Source of the DNA: Acidobacteriota bacterium | GTDB lineage: Bacteria; Acidobacteriota; Thermoanaerobaculia; Multivoradales; J023 | Length of the DNA: 64,000 nucleotides | Assembly (NCBI GenBank): GCA_029263395.1 | Contig: JAJCXO010000232.1 | Coordinates: 1 to 64,000 of the forward strand | Reading direction: 5' to 3' | Part shown: in pieces, positions 61,879-64,000 of the stretch | Numbering within the stretch: position 1 is the first letter of the stretch | Layout: each line of letters begins with the position of its first letter | Program-made: the position numbers and the translations under genes | Notes under the pieces: model-generated | What the model saw: only the letters and a program-made list of their open reading frames with translations | Told to the model about the DNA's origin: nothing | The model's database searches: none

Positions 61879-62290
61879 CGTCCTCGACGAAACAGAGGAC
61901 CGCAATCACCGGCTGTAAACGCGAAGTGTTAATCCGACCTCGTATCATCAGCCACCGTTTGCCGTCCTCGACAAAACAGAGGACCGCAATCACCAGCTAT
62001 GAACGCAATGGGTTAATCGAACCTTGTCTCCACAGTGGGCTATAGGCCTCTTTGTCGACGTAAAGAACCGATATCTGGAACTGTAAACGCGAAGGAAAAA
62101 TCGAACCTTGCTTCTACAGTTGGAATTCAGAGTTCTACAGCATGAAATGGTCCGTCATCCGCCGCTGTGGACACGAGGGGAAAATCGAACCTTGCCTACA
62201 CAGTAGCGATTCCAACCTGATGAGCCAATCACAAGGTACCAATCACCACTGTGGACGCGAGGGAAAAATCGAACCTTGCCTACACAGTGG
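61879..62290. repeat. 84-bp-period repeat array, five copies, with hairpin cores
   Basis: The core ATCGAACCTTG (or ATCCGACCTCG) starts at 61932, 62016, 62100, 62184 and 62268, exactly 84 bp apart. Around the core are inverted repeats, for example AACTGTA/TACAGTT in copy 3 and CCACTGTG/CACAGTGG in copy 5, so pairing is kept while bases differ. Copies 1 and 2 also share a GTCCTC/GAGGAC hairpin (61880-61900 and 61964-61984). On the plus strand copies 3-5 also read as a 28-residue repeat with REGKIEPC, so either RNA structure or old coding sequence could be conserved. This fills most of the 603-bp gap (61776-62378). Confidence 0.85.
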
Positions 62291-62378
62291 CAATTTAGGC
62301 GGTTCTAGCGACAACAAGGCTCTCAGCGCATAAATTCTCTCAACAGGCCCTGCTGAGCGCTGATACACTCCTAGCGGA

Positions 62379-64000
62379 ATGCGCAGCCAGACGTTCTCGC
62401 CAGCTCGACAACCGCCATCGCTGGTCTTGATCTGTCTCACAGTCTTCCTAGTGCTGCTACCGCTCACCCTGTCCAAACCTGGGATCCCGGTGTGGCTAAA
62501 GGCTGACGAAGCGGCTTTTTACCTCGCTTCCCTGAGCCTCTGGCACGACGGCGACCTGGTATGCGACAACGGCGACACACGGCGCCTGTTTCGTGAATAT
62601 GCCGGCTCCGACAACCTGTTGTTGATGAGCAAAGGCCGCGGGCAGACGGTCTACTTCAGCATCCCGATCCTCTACCCATTGGTGGCGACGCCGTTCGTAG
62701 GTCTGTTCGGTGCCAACGGCATGGTCATGCTGAATGCCGGTCTGCTGATGGCCATGGTGTGGATGGGTGTCGCTTACCTTCGTCGCTACAACAGCGAGTC
62801 GCTGGCGATTCTTTTTGCCGGTGGCTTTTTCCTACTCAGTACCGCCTTCGTCTACGTCTTCTGGCTGCAGTCCGAAGTCTTCAACATGGCCTGCATCATG
62901 GCGGCGTTCTTCTTGATGACGCGGGTTGCTGACGGATCCAACCAGGTCATCGGCACACAGCGTTCGCAGCCTGATCCAGGGAGGAGTCGACTCGCCACAC
63001 ATGCCGCGGGCGCGGCGATGCTGTTGGCGATGGCGTGTTACAGCAAACCGATGCTCGGCGTGTTGGCTCTGCCGCTGCTCTATCTGCTGATCCAGCAGCG
63101 GTCGTGGCGCGGGCTGGTCTCCTTTGCCGCCGCCGGCTTGCTGACAGCCGGGGCTCTGACCGCCACTGCCTACACGCTCACCGAACAGATTTGGCCGTAC
63201 TTTGCACCCCGCGTCGGGATCAGCTTGACGAGCCCCGTCAACTACATCGAGCGCCGTATCGAACCACGCCTACCGAAAACAATGGGCGGCGCATCACCGG
63301 TTCACCAGATCGCTCGTAGCGGCAAGAAGGCCAAGGTCACCATGGCTGCCGTTGTCTCGGAATCGGCACCCGAGTTCCTATTCGGCAGGCATGGCGGATT
63401 TTTCGCTTACATGCCGTTTGCGGTGCTGGCGATCCTCTTCTTCCTCCTCCGTGAACGTCGCTCGGTTTTCCGATGGCTGATCCTGGTCGCTGCCGTGCTG
63501 GCGGCGGTGTTGTTCATCACGATGATTCGCGGCCAGTGGCTCGGCGGCGGCGGTTTCGTTGGTAATCGTTATTTCACGGCGGTTTATCCGAGCTTCTTGT
63601 TCCTGGTGCGACGGATTCATCCATCTTGGCTGACCGCTCTGGGTTACGCCGCAGCCGCCCTGTTCCTCGGCCCTCTTCTGCTCACGCCTCTCGGTGCCAT
63701 GGTCAACTATCCGACCCTGCAAGCGCACGCACGCAACCAGCCTCTAGCAGGGCTGCCGTTAGAATGGTCTCTAGCCCGCAATCTATCCGGCTATCGACAG
63801 ATCTCGCTGGCTGACGCCAACCTTCATGGCCGCCGCGACGAGGTTGTCGAGCAAGGCGGAGAACTCTGGATTCACGGCGCCAAACGCGTCGAGATGAACC
63901 TGCTCAGCCCACGTCAAGATCAGGGATTCGTCTTCGACGTCCGCAATCTGGCCCCGGGTAACACGATCGAGCTCTGTCTCGTAGAAGACTGTCGGCAGCT
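62379..64000 (+). CDS. membrane protein, glycosyltransferase-like (partial, cut by right edge)
   Basis: 540 codons are visible with no stop. The ATG at 62379 begins MRSQTFSPARQPPSLVLICL. About eight to ten TM helices follow (e.g. GLFGANGMVMLNAGLLMAMVW, LAILFAGGFFLLSTAFVYVFW), with a loop FPRLFREYAGSDNLLLM-like stretch and later a soluble part (GRRDEVVEQGGELWIHGAKRVEMNL). The fold resembles GT-C/PMT-type membrane glycosyltransferases, with an early acidic residue pair (KADEAAFYLASLS). The family assignment is tentative. It may use a lipid-linked sugar donor. Confidence 0.75.
   Translation, partial: MRSQTFSPARQPPSLVLICLTVFLVLLPLTLSKPGIPVWLKADEAAFYLASLSLWHDGDLVCDNGDTRRLFREYAGSDNLLLMSKGRGQTVYFSIPILYPLVATPFVGLFGANGMVMLNAGLLMAMVWMGVAYLRRYNSESLAILFAGGFFLLSTAFVYVFWLQSEVFNMACIMAAFFLMTRVADGSNQVIGTQRSQPDPGRSRLATHAAGAAMLLAMACYSKPMLGVLALPLLYLLIQQRSWRGLVSFAAAGLLTAGALTATAYTLTEQIWPYFAPRVGISLTSPVNYIERRIEPRLPKTMGGASPVHQIARSGKKAKVTMAAVVSESAPEFLFGRHGGFFAYMPFAVLAILFFLLRERRSVFRWLILVAAVLAAVLFITMIRGQWLGGGGFVGNRYFTAVYPSFLFLVRRIHPSWLTALGYAAAALFLGPLLLTPLGAMVNYPTLQAHARNQPLAGLPLEWSLARNLSGYRQISLADANLHGRRDEVVEQGGELWIHGAKRVEMNLLSPRQDQGFVFDVRNLAPGNTIELCLVEDCRQ

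Noticed and set aside
61879-62290. CRISPR-like array
   Set aside because: The period is regular and repeats are about 40 bp, but copies diverge, the intervening parts are also partly shared (copies 1-2), and no cas genes are near.
1-64000. tRNA, rRNA, IS elements and prophage
   Set aside because: No cloverleaf-like CCA ends, rRNA segments, transposase motifs or phage structural genes were recognised on either strand.

Overview
The window looks like a chromosomal segment of a Gram-negative, high-GC, free-living bacterium, most likely an Acidobacteriota relative (Thermoanaerobaculia-like). This assignment is an inference from gene content: several serine/threonine kinases with TPR or PEGA tails, a BlaI/M56 pair, a SpoIVB-type S55 protease in a non-sporulating context, a BTAD regulator, an LpxH-type phosphatase, and many secreted or lipoproteins with beta-propeller, FG-GAP or MORN repeats. 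No rRNA or tRNA gene, insertion sequence, prophage or CRISPR array was seen.

Layout. 0.1-5 kb (minus): an operon for UDP-glucuronate, UDP-xylose and UDP-galacturonate, ending in a YggX-like zinc-ribbon protein and a TVP38 membrane protein. 5-8.6 kb (plus): Mrp ATPase, LpxH-like phosphatase, and an M4 metalloprotease with an emfourin-type inhibitor. 8.8-15 kb: a secreted FG-GAP protein, then CotH kinase/beta-helix, ECF sigma and anti-sigma genes with overlapping ends. 15-26 kb: GNAT, an orphan membrane DHp-like protein, multicopper oxidase lipoprotein, MORN protein, BlaI-M56 operon with two palindromic operators, and a secreted M14 carboxypeptidase. 26-33 kb: a 42-bp repeat array, pirin, a receptor kinase fused to a periplasmic binding domain, ZIP transporter, tandem PPK2 genes and a class II photolyase. 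34-41 kb: a lipoprotein flanked by 0.2-kb direct repeats, two sister kinases and a TPR-PDZ protein. 41-54 kb (minus): GT4 and GT2 glycosyltransferases, BTAD regulator, CoaD, a propeller protein, S55 protease, Sua5, RecN and an FHA-GGDEF protein. 54-58.8 kb (minus): glutamine amidotransferase, ProC, proline dehydrogenase, a PaaA/BoxB-like di-iron oxygenase and a GNAT. 59-60.7 kb: an XRE-ImmA/PIN toxin-antitoxin-like pair. 60.9-64 kb: an EamA transporter, an 84-bp-period array and a truncated membrane glycosyltransferase-like gene.

Together the genes suggest envelope and exopolysaccharide building (nucleotide sugars, glycosyltransferases, LpxH), extracellular proteolysis and oxidation, and heavy investment in envelope signalling (kinases, ECF sigma, BlaI-M56, S55, FHA-GGDEF).

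The least explained signals are repeats. There are many unrelated short tandem repeats (12-20 bp) at gene ends or in linkers, often containing a stop codon. There are also a 42-bp array at 26.0-26.4 kb, an array whose core recurs exactly every 84 bp at 61.9-62.3 kb with dyad symmetry and covariation, and a 0.2-kb duplication around a lipoprotein gene.
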